This document shows positions 7,993 to 17,681 of a stretch of 64,000 bases of DNA, one piece after another. Position 1 is the stretch's first letter. Each line of letters opens with the position of its first letter. A program made the position numbers and the translations under genes. The DNA is from UBA4064 sp050179135 (GTDB lineage: Bacteria; Desulfobacterota; Desulfobacteria; Desulfobacterales; Desulfatirhabdiaceae). The notes beneath the pieces are model-generated. The model did not search any database, had not been told where the DNA came from, and worked only from the letters and a program-made list of their open reading frames with translations. Location: positions 4,480 to 68,479 of the forward strand of contig JBFXFK010000003.1 in the NCBI GenBank assembly GCA_050179135.1. The letters run 5' to 3'.

Positions 7993-8748
7993 ATGGGTAT
8001 CATGGGTAAGGTCATTGGCGGCGCGCTGGGATTTGCGCTCGGCGGCCCCCTGGGGGCGATTCTGGGCGCCACGTTCGGCCATGCCTATGACGCCAGCAAT
8101 CCGGAGTCGGGCAATCAGACGCTCAGCCCGCTTTCCTACGAAGAATCCTCGCAATTCACATTTTTTGTGGCCACATTTTCCATGCTGGCCAAACTGGCCC
8201 GCGTGGACGGCCAGGTATCCCGGGCAGAGGTGGATTCGGTCCGTCACTTCATGAGCCATGATCTGAATCTGGCGCCGGACAGCCAGCAGATTGCACTCAA
8301 CATCTTTCATACGGCACTGAACTCCCCCCAGACATTCGAGGATTTTGCATCCCAGTTTTATGGCCAGTTTCATTCCCAACCCCAGATGCTGGAGTTGATG
8401 ATGGACATTCTGTTCCGGGTTTCCCTGTCGGATGCCGCACTCAATGCCTATGAAGAGAATATGCTTCAGTCTGCGGCCCGGATATTCGGATTTGCCGGCG
8501 CCAGGTACCAGCAGATCAAATCCAAATATGTCCGGGATGTTGACAAATACTACACCATTCTGGGCTGCACCCGCAGTGATTCCATCGATACGATCAAAAA
8601 ACAGTACCGCAAACTGGCATCCGACTATCACCCGGATAAAATCATTGCCAAGGGCCTCCCGGAAGAATTTGTCAAATTTGCCAATGATAAATTCAAGGAA
8701 ATTCAGGAAGCCTACGACGCCATCAAGAAGGAAAAAGGAATCATCTGA
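7993..8748 (+). CDS. TerB-like / J-domain co-chaperone (DjlA type)
   Basis: The 251-residue product has a Gly/Ala-rich membrane-active N-terminus (about 5-28), a central helical TerB-like domain (about 50-170, 'FSMLAKLARVDGQVSRAEVD') and a C-terminal J domain (about 184-251) with the HPD triad at 213-215 ('DYHPDKI'). This order matches DjlA-type membrane-anchored DnaK co-chaperones, which stimulate Hsp70 ATPase. DjlA itself has a true N-terminal transmembrane segment; here the N-terminus looks more like a glycine zipper. It has a strong SD (aaaaggaggttcca) before ATG 7993. No dnaK is nearby. The following RND pump begins 20 nt later and may share a transcript. Confidence 0.85.
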   Translation: MGIMGKVIGGALGFALGGPLGAILGATFGHAYDASNPESGNQTLSPLSYEESSQFTFFVATFSMLAKLARVDGQVSRAEVDSVRHFMSHDLNLAPDSQQIALNIFHTALNSPQTFEDFASQFYGQFHSQPQMLELMMDILFRVSLSDAALNAYEENMLQSAARIFGFAGARYQQIKSKYVRDVDKYYTILGCTRSDSIDTIKKQYRKLASDYHPDKIIAKGLPEEFVKFANDKFKEIQEAYDAIKKEKGII

Positions 8749-8768
8749 CACCGGGAAGGATATTTTCG

Positions 8769-9968
8769 ATGAGATTCAACGCATACCGTTTTTCGATTTT
8801 TCAGATGGCTGTCTGGTTCTGCATCCTTTTTTCTTTGACTGGCTGCAAAAAGGAACAGCCGGTTGCCACCCTGAAACCGCCCGAAGTCACGGTCCAGCGC
8901 GTCACCCTCCAGGATGTTCCGGTATCGTTTGAATTTGTCGCTCAGACCCAAAGTTCCCACATGGTCAATATCCATGCACGGGTCAATGGATTTCTGGATA
9001 AACACCTGTTTGCCGAAGGCATGCCGGTCCGGGAAGGTCAGGTGTTGTTTCAGATCGATCCCAAACCCTTCCAGGTCCAGCTCGCTCAGGCCAGTGCAGC
9101 ATTGACCATGCAACAGGCAACCCTGGAAACCGCCCGGGCCAATCTGGCCAGAATCAAACCCCTGGCCGAACTGAAAGCCCTTTCCCAAAAGGATCTGGAT
9201 GATGCAACCGGCCAGTTTGAATCTGCTGCGGCGGCAGTGGAACAATCCCGGGCACAGGTCGAGACCGCCCGGCTGAATCTGTCCTATACCACCATTACCG
9301 CCCCCATTTCCGGTATCGCCGGCGCCACCCTTCAGACCGATGGCACCTACATCAGCACCCAGAACAGTCTCCTGACCACGGTAACGGTGCTGTCCCCCAT
9401 GTGGGTCAATTTCAGCGTCTCTGAAAATCAGGTTCAGCGACTTCGCAGGGAAAAAGCGGCCGGACTGATCCGCGAACCGGCAGGAGATCACTATCTGGTT
9501 GAAATCATTCTGGTTGATGGATCGGTTTATCCCCATACCGGAAAAATAACATTTGCCGACCCGGCATTCAACTCCGAGACCGGTACATTCCTGATCCGGG
9601 CCAGTGTCGAAAATCCCAAACGCGTTCTTCGGCCGAACCAGTTTGTGCGAGTCCGGTTAAGGGGTGCGGTGCGGCCCCGCGCCATTCTGGCGCCGCAGCG
9701 GGCTGTTCAGCAGGGCGGCAAGGGACATTTTGTGTGGGTGGTGGGTTCTGACAACAAAACCGAACTAAGACCGGTTGTGGTGGGGGACTGGTATGAAAAC
9801 GACTGGTTCATTTCCGAAGGTCTTTCCGAAGGCGATCAGGTCATCACAGACGGGGTCATGCAACTGCGACCCGACATGACGGTCACCCTTTCGCCCGGAG
9901 TCGCCGCCCAAAAACCGGCGCCGGTTTCCCTGCCCTCCCCTGCCGGTTCCGCAGGCCGCAGCCAATAA
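8769..9968 (+). CDS. RND efflux periplasmic adaptor (AcrA/MexA type lipoprotein)
   Basis: The 399-residue membrane fusion protein has a signal peptide ending in lipobox LTGC (Cys26), so it is probably lipidated. Next come the lipoyl/barrel-sandwich halves ('VNIHARVNGFLDKHLFAEGMPVREG' region and 'ITAPISGIAGATLQTDG'), a coiled-coil hairpin between them (about 90-165), a beta-barrel domain and a membrane-proximal domain. It bridges the inner-membrane pump to an outer-membrane channel. Its partner gene starts 11 nt downstream. No TolC-type channel gene is in the window, so a channel from elsewhere is presumably used. No regulator (TetR or two-component) adjoins it. Confidence 0.95.
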   Translation: MRFNAYRFSIFQMAVWFCILFSLTGCKKEQPVATLKPPEVTVQRVTLQDVPVSFEFVAQTQSSHMVNIHARVNGFLDKHLFAEGMPVREGQVLFQIDPKPFQVQLAQASAALTMQQATLETARANLARIKPLAELKALSQKDLDDATGQFESAAAAVEQSRAQVETARLNLSYTTITAPISGIAGATLQTDGTYISTQNSLLTTVTVLSPMWVNFSVSENQVQRLRREKAAGLIREPAGDHYLVEIILVDGSVYPHTGKITFADPAFNSETGTFLIRASVENPKRVLRPNQFVRVRLRGAVRPRAILAPQRAVQQGGKGHFVWVVGSDNKTELRPVVVGDWYENDWFISEGLSEGDQVITDGVMQLRPDMTVTLSPGVAAQKPAPVSLPSPAGSAGRSQ

Positions 9969-9979
9969 AGGAGGCCTGC

Positions 9980-12900
9980 ATGTTTTCCCGATTTTTTATC
10001 GATCGCCCCATTTTTGCAACCGTGGTATCCATCATCATCGCCATCACCGGCGCTGTTGCCATTGCCGTGCTTCCGGTCGAACAATATCCGGCCATCACGC
10101 CGGTTCAGGTCACGGTATCGGCCACCTATCCCGGGGCCGATTCCAAGACACTGGCCGATTCTGTCGCCGCCCCGATCGAGGCCCAGATCAACGGGGTTGA
10201 CAACATGCTGTACATGACCTCGACCAGTTCCGCCAATGGACTGCTGAGCCTGACCGTGTATTTTGATCTGAATACCGATCCGGACATCGCCCAGGTTCAG
10301 GTTCAGAACCGGGTCAATCTGGCATTGCCCCAACTCCCGTCCGCCGTATCCCAGCAGGGCGTGTCCGTGCAGAAAAAATCATCCTCCATCATGATGCTGA
10401 TTGCCATTCTGTCGCCCGAAAACCGGTATAGTCCCGAGTACATTGCCAATTATGCCAATGTGTATGTCCTGGATGCGGTCAAGCGGGTCCCGGGCGCCGG
10501 CCAGGCATCCATCATGGGAGTGCCGGACCAGGCCATGCGTATCTGGATGAATCCGGACCGGATGGCGTCTTTGGGCATCACGACCAGCGACATTCAGCAT
10601 GCGATATCATCCCAGAATGCCCTGTCCGGTTCCGGTCAGATCGGGCAGCCGCCCACAACCGGGCCGGTTCAGATGACGTTTCCGGTCGTTACCCAGAGAC
10701 CCTTTACCGATCCGGATCAGTATGAAAACATCATCGTGCGGGCCAGTCAGGATAACAGCGCCATTGTCCATCTGAAAGATGTGGCCCGCGCCGAAATCGG
10801 GCTTCGACAATATGTTGTGGACAGCCGCCTGAACAATATACCGGCCACATTCCTTGCCATTTATCAGCAGCCCGGCGCCAACGGGCTGAAGGTGTCCGAA
10901 GCCGTCCGGGAGGCCATGGCCGCCATGAAAGCCCAGTTTCCCGACGGTCTCGATTATGTGGTGTCCCTGGACACCACGGATTTTGTCCGGCTTTCCATCG
11001 AGGAGGTCAAGCATACCCTGATCGAGGCCGTGGTGCTGGTCGTTCTGGTGGTATTTCTCTTTTTGCAGAATTTTCGGGCCACGGTCATCTGTACGGTTGC
11101 CATTTTTGTCGCCCTGATCGGCACCTTTCCCGGCATGCTGGCCCTGGGTTTTTCCATCAACCTGCTCACCCTGTTCGGTCTGGTCCTGGCCATTGGCATC
11201 GTGGTGGATGATGCCATTGTGGTGGTGGAAAATGTGGAACGGAACATGACCCAGTTTCACCTGTCACCCAAAGACGCCACCATCCGGGCCATGAACGAGG
11301 TGACCAGCCCGGTCATCGCAACGGTTCTGGTCATGTCCGCCGTATTTGTTTCCGCCGCATTTCTGCCCGGAACCACCGGACAACTGTATAAACAGTTCGC
11401 CATTACCATTGCCATATCGGTGACGATTTCCGGATTTGTGGCCCTGACCCTGACACCGGCCATGTGCGCCGTGATGCTCAAACACACCCTGCCCCCCCAA
11501 CGGGGTCCATTTGCCTGGTTCAATCGCCTGTTCGACCGGTTTACCCAGGCATTCGGCCGGGCCGTGGTTCTGATGATCCGCCGCATGGCCATTGCCTTTG
11601 TGCTTCTGGGGGTCATGATATGGGGAATCGTTCACCTGTTTCAGATTCTGCCGGCCAGTTTTGTGCCCAACGAAGATCAGGGCTATGTGATGGCCGCCAT
11701 CCTCATGCCCGATGCCGCCAGTCTGGACCGGACCAAATCGGTTTCGGAGCGTGTCGATGCCCTGTTTACCGCCATACCGGGTGTGGAAAACCGCACCCAG
11801 ATCATTGGATTCAGCCTGCTTGACAATGGATTCAAAAGCAATGCCGCCACGTTTTTTGTCACGCTCAAACCCTTTGAAGACCGGTATCAGTCCACAGACC
11901 GGGCCCGGGCGGAAAATTCACGGGCCGTTTTGATGAACCTGAACCGCCAGGCCAAAGACATTCAACAGGGGCTGGTCATTCCCATTGCGCCGCCGGCCAT
12001 TCCCGGAATCGGCACAACCGGCGGTTTTGAATTCTGGATTCAGGACACGGGGTCCGGCGAATCCGCCCGATTGGAAGAGCTGACCCGGCAATTTCTTGCC
12101 GAGGCCCGAAAAAGACCCGAGCTGAGCGGATTGAGCACCACGTTCCGGGCATCATCCCAGCAACTGAAGGCCGATGTCAACCGGGAGCAGGCCAGCCTGA
12201 TTGGTGTTCCCATAGAGGACATCTACAATGCCATTCAGGCCCAGTTCGGATCACTGACCGCCAGCCAGTTCAATGAATTCAGCCGGGTCTGGTGGGTCAT
12301 TCTGCAGTCCGATCCCCTGTTTCGGCAAAATCCCCAGGACCTGACCCGCTTATATACCCGATCCAGCCAGGGCCAGATGGTGCCGCTGTCTGCTGTGGTG
12401 ACCACTTCCTGGGTGACCGGTCCGGATCTCCTGCCCCATTTCAACGGGTTTCCGGCCGCCAAGATCAATGGGAACGCCGCGCCCGGGTTCAGTTCGGGTC
12501 AGGCCATCGGTGTCATGGAAGCCGTGGCCCGGGAGGTTCTGCCCCAGGGCTACACCTTTGCCTGGTCCGGTCTGGCATATGAGGAAAAAAGCGCCGGCGG
12601 CACATCGACCATCGCGCTCGTGTTTGGCCTGATTTTTGTATTTCTGATCCTGGCGGCCCAGTACGAATCCTGGACCCTGCCCGGGTCGGTCATGACAGCC
12701 GTCCCGTTCGGGGTCCTGGGGGCACTGATGTTCAACTGGATGCGGGGTCTGGAAAACGATGTCTATTTTCAGATCGGTCTTCTGGTTCTGGTCGGCCTGG
12801 GGGCAAAAAACGCCCTGCTTCGGGTCACCTTTGCCGTGGAATTGCGCAAGCAGGGCAAATCCCTGATGGATGCCACCATCGAGGCGGGCGAAATGCGCCT

Positions 12901-13180
12901 TCGGCCCATCATCATGACTTCCCTGGCCTTCATTTTCGGGGTGTTGCCGCTGGCCATCGCGGTGGGGGCCGGCGCCAATGCCCGCCACTCCATCGGCACG
13001 GGCATCATTGGCGGCATGATTGGCGAGGCCACCCTGGCCATGCTGTATGTCCCGCTGTTTTTTTATATTTTCGACCGCTGGACCAGCCGGTCTTCGGACA
13101 GGTCATTGGACACGCCGCCGGAAACCACCGCGGATGACGCTTCCCGTGAAACAATCCCGTCAACCGGTGAGGGGCGCTGA
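9980..13180 (+). CDS. RND multidrug efflux pump, inner-membrane transporter (HAE1/AcrB type)
   Basis: The 1066-residue pump starts with 'MFSRFFIDRPIFATVVSIII', the classic first helix, and has two large periplasmic loops and twelve predicted transmembrane helices. TM4 carries the proton-relay acidic pair in 'GIVVDDAIVVVENVER', and the TM4-6 region 'SAVFVSAAFLPGTTG' is typical. Length and ends match AcrB/MexB, which export hydrophobic drugs, bile acids or solvents using the proton gradient. SD aaaggagg lies just before ATG 9980. The C-terminus is a Thr/Asp-rich tail, and its stop is followed within 5 nt by the relic of a four-helix-bundle unit. Confidence 0.96.
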   Translation: MFSRFFIDRPIFATVVSIIIAITGAVAIAVLPVEQYPAITPVQVTVSATYPGADSKTLADSVAAPIEAQINGVDNMLYMTSTSSANGLLSLTVYFDLNTDPDIAQVQVQNRVNLALPQLPSAVSQQGVSVQKKSSSIMMLIAILSPENRYSPEYIANYANVYVLDAVKRVPGAGQASIMGVPDQAMRIWMNPDRMASLGITTSDIQHAISSQNALSGSGQIGQPPTTGPVQMTFPVVTQRPFTDPDQYENIIVRASQDNSAIVHLKDVARAEIGLRQYVVDSRLNNIPATFLAIYQQPGANGLKVSEAVREAMAAMKAQFPDGLDYVVSLDTTDFVRLSIEEVKHTLIEAVVLVVLVVFLFLQNFRATVICTVAIFVALIGTFPGMLALGFSINLLTLFGLVLAIGIVVDDAIVVVENVERNMTQFHLSPKDATIRAMNEVTSPVIATVLVMSAVFVSAAFLPGTTGQLYKQFAITIAISVTISGFVALTLTPAMCAVMLKHTLPPQRGPFAWFNRLFDRFTQAFGRAVVLMIRRMAIAFVLLGVMIWGIVHLFQILPASFVPNEDQGYVMAAILMPDAASLDRTKSVSERVDALFTAIPGVENRTQIIGFSLLDNGFKSNAATFFVTLKPFEDRYQSTDRARAENSRAVLMNLNRQAKDIQQGLVIPIAPPAIPGIGTTGGFEFWIQDTGSGESARLEELTRQFLAEARKRPELSGLSTTFRASSQQLKADVNREQASLIGVPIEDIYNAIQAQFGSLTASQFNEFSRVWWVILQSDPLFRQNPQDLTRLYTRSSQGQMVPLSAVVTTSWVTGPDLLPHFNGFPAAKINGNAAPGFSSGQAIGVMEAVAREVLPQGYTFAWSGLAYEEKSAGGTSTIALVFGLIFVFLILAAQYESWTLPGSVMTAVPFGVLGALMFNWMRGLENDVYFQIGLLVLVGLGAKNALLRVTFAVELRKQGKSLMDATIEAGEMRLRPIIMTSLAFIFGVLPLAIAVGAGANARHSIGTGIIGGMIGEATLAMLYVPLFFYIFDRWTSRSSDRSLDTPPETTADDASRETIPSTGEGR

Positions 13181-13185
13181 GGCCA

Positions 13186-13265
13186 TGATTGAACAAGTCA
13201 TTAAATTACTGGAAGCTTACACGCGGGCTATTCTGACTCCTGGATTCTGAATACCTGAGTAGTTA
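13186..13265 (+). pseudogene. Relic 3' end of a four-helix-bundle (IVS-type) unit
   Basis: The piece translates to 'IEQVIKLLEAYTRAIL' and a stop at 13250. This matches the last ~20 residues of the intact gene at 1595-1960 ('IEEVSKLLEAYMRAIL'), and the DNA downstream (attctgactcctggattctgaatacctgag) continues to match the terminal repeat of that unit, ending at 'gtagttacc'. The 5' five-sixths of the gene is gone. It sits directly after the RND pump stop codon. Confidence 0.85.
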
Positions 13266-13296
13266 CCGCCATTTTTTGATTGAAGGAATGAACCCT

Positions 13297-15171
13297 ATGC
13301 CCTGTAAAGTCAATTCGCCAGATACCATCAAAGAAATTCTGGATAATCATGTCGTCGATGACCTGAAAGCCATCCGGTCTTTTTTGTATTCATCCCTGAT
13401 ACAAAACCGGATCGGCCTGTCCGGTTTCGAAGTTCTGAATGGAAATCCCAATTCCCTCACCCGAAAGGCGGATCTGATCGAATGGATACTGTCCTGCCTG
13501 ACAAATGCAACCATTCTGAAATTTGAATATGAACTGATGACCGATCTGGAAAAGTCTGCCCTGCAGGAAATCGTTCATGCATCCGGGGTTTTTGATTATG
13601 CGCGTTTTGATGCAAAATATGGCGACACCCCCCACATATCCATCGGAAGGCGTTATTCGTGGCGGGAATCGAAAAAGGAACCCAACCGGTTTCCGCCCCT
13701 GAGTCTGTTTATGACCAGCGATGGGCTGATGTCCCGGGAAATGCTCCGGCTTCTGCGTCCCTTTGTTCCCGAACCCGGTGAAATGACAGCTCAGGCCATC
13801 GATACCCTTCCCGATACCATCTACCTGGAAGGACGTGGCGATGAAAAAAATGTCCCGCTGGTGACACACCATACCGAAAAGGCGGCTGCTACCGATCTGA
13901 TGACCATTTTACAACTTGTGGATATGGGAAAGCTGGGGGTGAGCCCCAAAACCGGAAAGCCCACCCTGCCCACCGTCCGGTTTATCCGACAAGCGCTTTC
14001 ATCAGGGGACTTCTATCCGGAAGATTTAACCGGAGAAGACGATGACATCCAGATTGGGGAGGCCGGGATTCGCCCATTTGCCTGGATCATGCTGATTCAG
14101 GCAGCCGGACTGGTTCAGATCAACGGCAGCAAACTGGCGCTGAACCGGAACGGGAAAGCCGCGCTTAACAAACCGGCGACAGAAACATTGAAGCACATCT
14201 GGGAGCGATGGCTGAACTATAAAGACTTTCATGAATTCAGCCGGATCGATATCATCAAGGGACAAAAATCAAAAAGCCGCCCCCTGTATATGGCGCCTCC
14301 CTCCCGCAGCAGCATTGCCGATGCCCTGTCTGATCTGGAAGTCGGGAAATGGATACAAACAGACGATTTTTTTACGTTTCTCATTGCCCGGGGCCATCGG
14401 TTTGACATTCTACGGGATGCGGGGTGGGCGCTGTATATCGGTTCCCAGCAATACGGCAGCCTGGGATACAACCATGTCACCTGGGATCATATCAATGGGC
14501 GGTTTGCCCGGGCCTTTCTTCTGGAATATGCCGCTACCCTGGGCGTCATCGATGTGGCGCTGATTCCTCCTTGGGGGGCAGCGAACGATCTTGGAGATCT
14601 GTGGGGTGCGGACGATTTCTCCTGCCTGAGCCGCTATGATGGGCTGTATGCACTCTGTCTCAATTCCCTGGGAGCTTGGATTATGGGTCTGAAAGAGGAC
14701 TTTCTCCCCCAATCTCCGGATCAAATTACACTTGAAATTCTGCCCAATTTGGAAATAACCGCTTTGGGAGCGACACCGGATCAGGCAGACAGACTCTTTC
14801 TGGAACGTTTTTGCCACAAGAAATCCGACAGGGTGTGGGAAATGCGGATAGCAACGCTCCTTCAGGCTATTGAGGAGGGAATCGATCTGAACCAGATCAT
14901 CGGCTTTCTGAAAAACCGGAGCCAGGGGGCGTTCCCGCAGCCCGTAACCCTGTTTTTTGATGACATGCGAAACCGGATCGGCCAGTTACAGGACATGGGT
15001 GAGGCCAGACTGGTGAAGTGTCAGGACAGGGACATGGCGAATCGGATTGCCAAAGACGTCCGGATGAACGGCCTCTGCATGACTGATGGCGGACATTATA
15101 TCGTTGTTCCGGCGGAAAAAGAAAACCGCTTCAGAAAAGAGCTGCGGAATTTGGGATACATTCTGAAATGA
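13297..15171 (+). CDS. Large protein with XPB/Ssl2-like helicase-associated domain, no helicase motor
   Basis: The 624-residue protein has no signal or membrane segment. Its C-terminal ~150 residues ('LEILPNLEITALGATPDQADRLFLERFC...' onward, ending in a 'LRNLGYIL' strand) resemble the helicase-associated XPB/Ssl2 N-terminal-like domain (Helicase_C_3) by layout; the rest is helical/winged-helix-like. I see no Walker A, DExx or other motor motif. Stand-alone proteins of this type exist in bacteria without a known function; a DNA-binding or helicase-adaptor role is inference. Start: ATG 13297 lies 9 nt after the SD gaagga; ATG 13288 and TTG 13276 are in frame but have no spaced SD. It stands alone between the RND locus and the chemosensory operon. 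Confidence 0.6.
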   Translation: MPCKVNSPDTIKEILDNHVVDDLKAIRSFLYSSLIQNRIGLSGFEVLNGNPNSLTRKADLIEWILSCLTNATILKFEYELMTDLEKSALQEIVHASGVFDYARFDAKYGDTPHISIGRRYSWRESKKEPNRFPPLSLFMTSDGLMSREMLRLLRPFVPEPGEMTAQAIDTLPDTIYLEGRGDEKNVPLVTHHTEKAAATDLMTILQLVDMGKLGVSPKTGKPTLPTVRFIRQALSSGDFYPEDLTGEDDDIQIGEAGIRPFAWIMLIQAAGLVQINGSKLALNRNGKAALNKPATETLKHIWERWLNYKDFHEFSRIDIIKGQKSKSRPLYMAPPSRSSIADALSDLEVGKWIQTDDFFTFLIARGHRFDILRDAGWALYIGSQQYGSLGYNHVTWDHINGRFARAFLLEYAATLGVIDVALIPPWGAANDLGDLWGADDFSCLSRYDGLYALCLNSLGAWIMGLKEDFLPQSPDQITLEILPNLEITALGATPDQADRLFLERFCHKKSDRVWEMRIATLLQAIEEGIDLNQIIGFLKNRSQGAFPQPVTLFFDDMRNRIGQLQDMGEARLVKCQDRDMANRIAKDVRMNGLCMTDGGHYIVVPAEKENRFRKELRNLGYILK

Positions 15172-15227
15172 TCCGTCAGCAAAAATGTTAGATTGCCTGT
15201 CAAAAACATGGCAAAAAGGAGTATCAG

Positions 15228-16031
15228 ATGATGACGAAACAGGCGATGGTTGTAGACAATGACATATTTTTCGTTGAATTCCTCACGGATATTCTGGAAA
15301 AAAGAGGTTATTCGGTCATTAAGGCATATGATGGCAAAAGCAGTATCAACCAGTTGCGTGAAGGCCCGGTTGACCTGTTGTTTGTCGATATGGTCATGCC
15401 CAAAATTGACGGGAAACAGGTGATTCAATTCACCCGGAAACAGTTCCCCGAAAACCGCTTCCCCATTGTGGCCATTTCGGGCACATTGCTTGAAAACAGT
15501 GAGGATCTCAAAAGAATTGGCGCCGATCACTATATTGCCAAGGGGCCGATTGAAACCATGACGGATCATGTTTCAAAATTTCTGGACCAGCTCGACAAAC
15601 ATGCCATTGCAGCCTCTGATCAAATCACGGAACCATCACGGCTGTTTCAGCGGCAGTCCACAGCCGAACTGATTGAAAGGATCGATTTTCAGGATGGTAT
15701 TTTTGAAAGCATCGGACTGGGCCTGTTTGTCATTGATCGCGAAGCACAAATCATTCGGGTCAATGAGCTGGGCCTTGAAATGTTGAATAAATCCATGGAG
15801 ACCCTGATCAGCCGGCATGTCACCACACTGCTTCCCGAGCCTGAAAAAACCCGCCTGACGTCCGCCCTGAAACTGGTAGCCCGAAACCGGAATAAAAAGA
15901 GTGTTTCATTTGATGTTGATTCAGATACTCTGCACCTGCGTGTCATTGTTTCCATACACCGGATCGGGCAGGAAGCCATCGGATGGATTATTGCCTTGGA
16001 GGATAAGGGTCAATGGGAAGAACCAGTCTGA
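15228..16031 (+). CDS. Response regulator with C-terminal PAS domain
   Basis: The 267-residue protein has a receiver domain (about 1-120; Asp54 in 'FVDMVMPKIDG', Lys in 'YIAKGP') and a C-terminal PAS-like domain (about 150-260, 'FESIGLGLFVIDREAQIIRVNELGLEML'). The acidic pocket is reduced: 'VVDNDIF' has Asp-Asn instead of Asp-Asp/Glu, so phosphorylation may be altered. It heads a four-gene chemosensory operon (receiver-PAS, MCP, CheW, CheA), overlapping the MCP gene by 19 nt, and is the only receiver there, so it is the likely CheA target. SD aaaggag precedes tandem ATGs at 15228/15231. Confidence 0.85.
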   Translation: MMTKQAMVVDNDIFFVEFLTDILEKRGYSVIKAYDGKSSINQLREGPVDLLFVDMVMPKIDGKQVIQFTRKQFPENRFPIVAISGTLLENSEDLKRIGADHYIAKGPIETMTDHVSKFLDQLDKHAIAASDQITEPSRLFQRQSTAELIERIDFQDGIFESIGLGLFVIDREAQIIRVNELGLEMLNKSMETLISRHVTTLLPEPEKTRLTSALKLVARNRNKKSVSFDVDSDTLHLRVIVSIHRIGQEAIGWIIALEDKGQWEEPV

Positions 16032-17272
16032 AAAACAAGCTGCTTCTGGCATTTCTGGGGCTGCTTTTGACTGTCATGACGGTTGTGGGCTTTGTCAATT
16101 ATCTGACCGATAATTTTTATCTGGCACAGGCTGTCTCCACCGCCGTCGCCATGATATTTGGCGTCATTTTCGGCATCCGGTTTTCCGGTTCCCTGGTGCA
16201 AAGACTGAACCAGCTCATCAACTCGGCGCGGGAAATCAGCTCCGGGGATCTCTCCCGGGAAATTGCCCGGGTATCCAATGATGAAGTTCGCGATCTGGAA
16301 GATATCTTTTCCAAGATGCTTCAGGAATTGCGGAAAATGATTCTGGATATGAAAAATCTGTTTGACCAGATTCAGTCCACCAAGATTCAACTGAATGATA
16401 TCATGAGACGGATCGTTCAAAACAATTATGAAATCGATCGATCCGCGCTCAAAATTGCCACCGGGTCGGAACAACAGTCAGCCCTGGCAAAAAATACAGC
16501 GGATCAGATCGATGAAGGTCTGCTGGTCATGGAGGACATGGTTCAGCAGTCGGCCCGGACCGTCACCCGAATTGCCGATACCAAAATCAGGACCGAATCC
16601 GGAGAGGCCAATGCCCGAAAAACCCTGATCCAGTTCAAGGTGTCACTGCAACAGATGGCCGAATATGCCAAACCCATTCATCGCCTGGCCACCGAAGTGG
16701 ATAAAATCCGGATGGTGGTTCGAATCATCGAGGAAATCGCCCAAAAAACCGATCTGCTGGCCCTGAATGCATCCATCGAGGCCACCCGCGCCGGTGAAAT
16801 GGGCAAGGGGTTTGCGCTGGTCGCGGAAGAAATCCGGACCATGGCGGAAAATTCCAAATTATCTTCCAAGGAAATCGGCAAAATTGTTCAGGGCATTCTC
16901 CAGGATAATTCGGAAGTCATTGTGTCCCTGCAAAAAAATCAGGAAGGCCTGAAAAGTGGCGAACAGATCATTCACAGCATCATTACCGCATTTGGAGAGA
17001 CGCTGACCCATGTCAGCCATATTTATTCCGAGGTAAAAGACATTCAGGATGTGACCGGAAAGCAGGTAAAGGAAATGAGAAAATTTCTGACCCAGTTTCA
17101 GGAAATCACCCGTCTGTCGTCCGAGAATCTTCAGGCAGCCAAAAAAACCATACAGGCAACCCGGAACCAGAATTCGGACATGAAAGGCATTGTCGAGACC
17201 ATGAAAGCCCTGAATGAATTATCCGAGCAGATGATGCAAACCCAGCAGCGATTCAAGCTGACGGCAGACTGA
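16013..17272 (+). CDS. Methyl-accepting chemotaxis-type signal transducer
   Basis: The 419-residue protein has two adjacent transmembrane helices at the N-terminus (about 8-28 and 38-58) with almost no periplasmic loop, a HAMP domain (about 60-110), and a long coiled coil containing the MCP hairpin tip ('IEEIAQKTDLLALNASIEATRAGEMGKGFALVAEEIR' region). Without a periplasmic sensor domain it probably reads an internal or membrane signal, perhaps through the overlapping PAS-containing regulator. No cheR or cheB is present in the operon, so methylation-based adaptation must come from elsewhere or be absent. Confidence 0.93.
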   Translation: MGRTSLKNKLLLAFLGLLLTVMTVVGFVNYLTDNFYLAQAVSTAVAMIFGVIFGIRFSGSLVQRLNQLINSAREISSGDLSREIARVSNDEVRDLEDIFSKMLQELRKMILDMKNLFDQIQSTKIQLNDIMRRIVQNNYEIDRSALKIATGSEQQSALAKNTADQIDEGLLVMEDMVQQSARTVTRIADTKIRTESGEANARKTLIQFKVSLQQMAEYAKPIHRLATEVDKIRMVVRIIEEIAQKTDLLALNASIEATRAGEMGKGFALVAEEIRTMAENSKLSSKEIGKIVQGILQDNSEVIVSLQKNQEGLKSGEQIIHSIITAFGETLTHVSHIYSEVKDIQDVTGKQVKEMRKFLTQFQEITRLSSENLQAAKKTIQATRNQNSDMKGIVETMKALNELSEQMMQTQQRFKLTAD

Positions 17273-17273
17273 T

Positions 17274-17681
17274 ATGGAACTTGTCGGATTTTCAGTCCTC
17301 GACCGCCTGTATGGTCTCCATTCCCGGTATGTCAATCGGGTGATCGAATGTACCAGGCTTTTTCCGGCCCCATTCATGCCGGAATGTCATAAAGGGCTGC
17401 TGTTTTATCGGGGCGATCTGTATGATGTCATCGATGTCGGAATCCTTTTCAGCCGGAAGGCGTCTGCCAAAGATCCACCTTACCGGATCATTCTGTTGAA
17501 ATGGGAATTGAAGAAACTGGCCATCATTCCGGATGTCGTCATCGGTCTTGTCAGTCTCGATGACCCGACGGTCAAACAGGAGGCTTCACGCGTAAACGGG
17601 CAACCGATCGACCTGATTACACCGGACAGCCTCTGGGACCAACTGTTGAAATTGAGTTATGGACCTGGAAAAATATTATAA
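17274..17681 (+). CDS. CheW-like scaffold protein
   Basis: The 135-residue protein has the CheW beta-barrel pattern ('LVGFSVLDRLYGLHSRYVNRVIE', 'KGLLFYRGDLYDVIDVGILF'). CheW couples chemoreceptors to CheA. Sequence drift is high: the usual 'G.v.lRG..ipvidL' is only partly kept. It starts 1 nt after the MCP stop, and its 3' end overlaps cheA by 23 nt, which strongly suggests translational coupling and one complex. Confidence 0.8.
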   Translation: MELVGFSVLDRLYGLHSRYVNRVIECTRLFPAPFMPECHKGLLFYRGDLYDVIDVGILFSRKASAKDPPYRIILLKWELKKLAIIPDVVIGLVSLDDPTVKQEASRVNGQPIDLITPDSLWDQLLKLSYGPGKIL

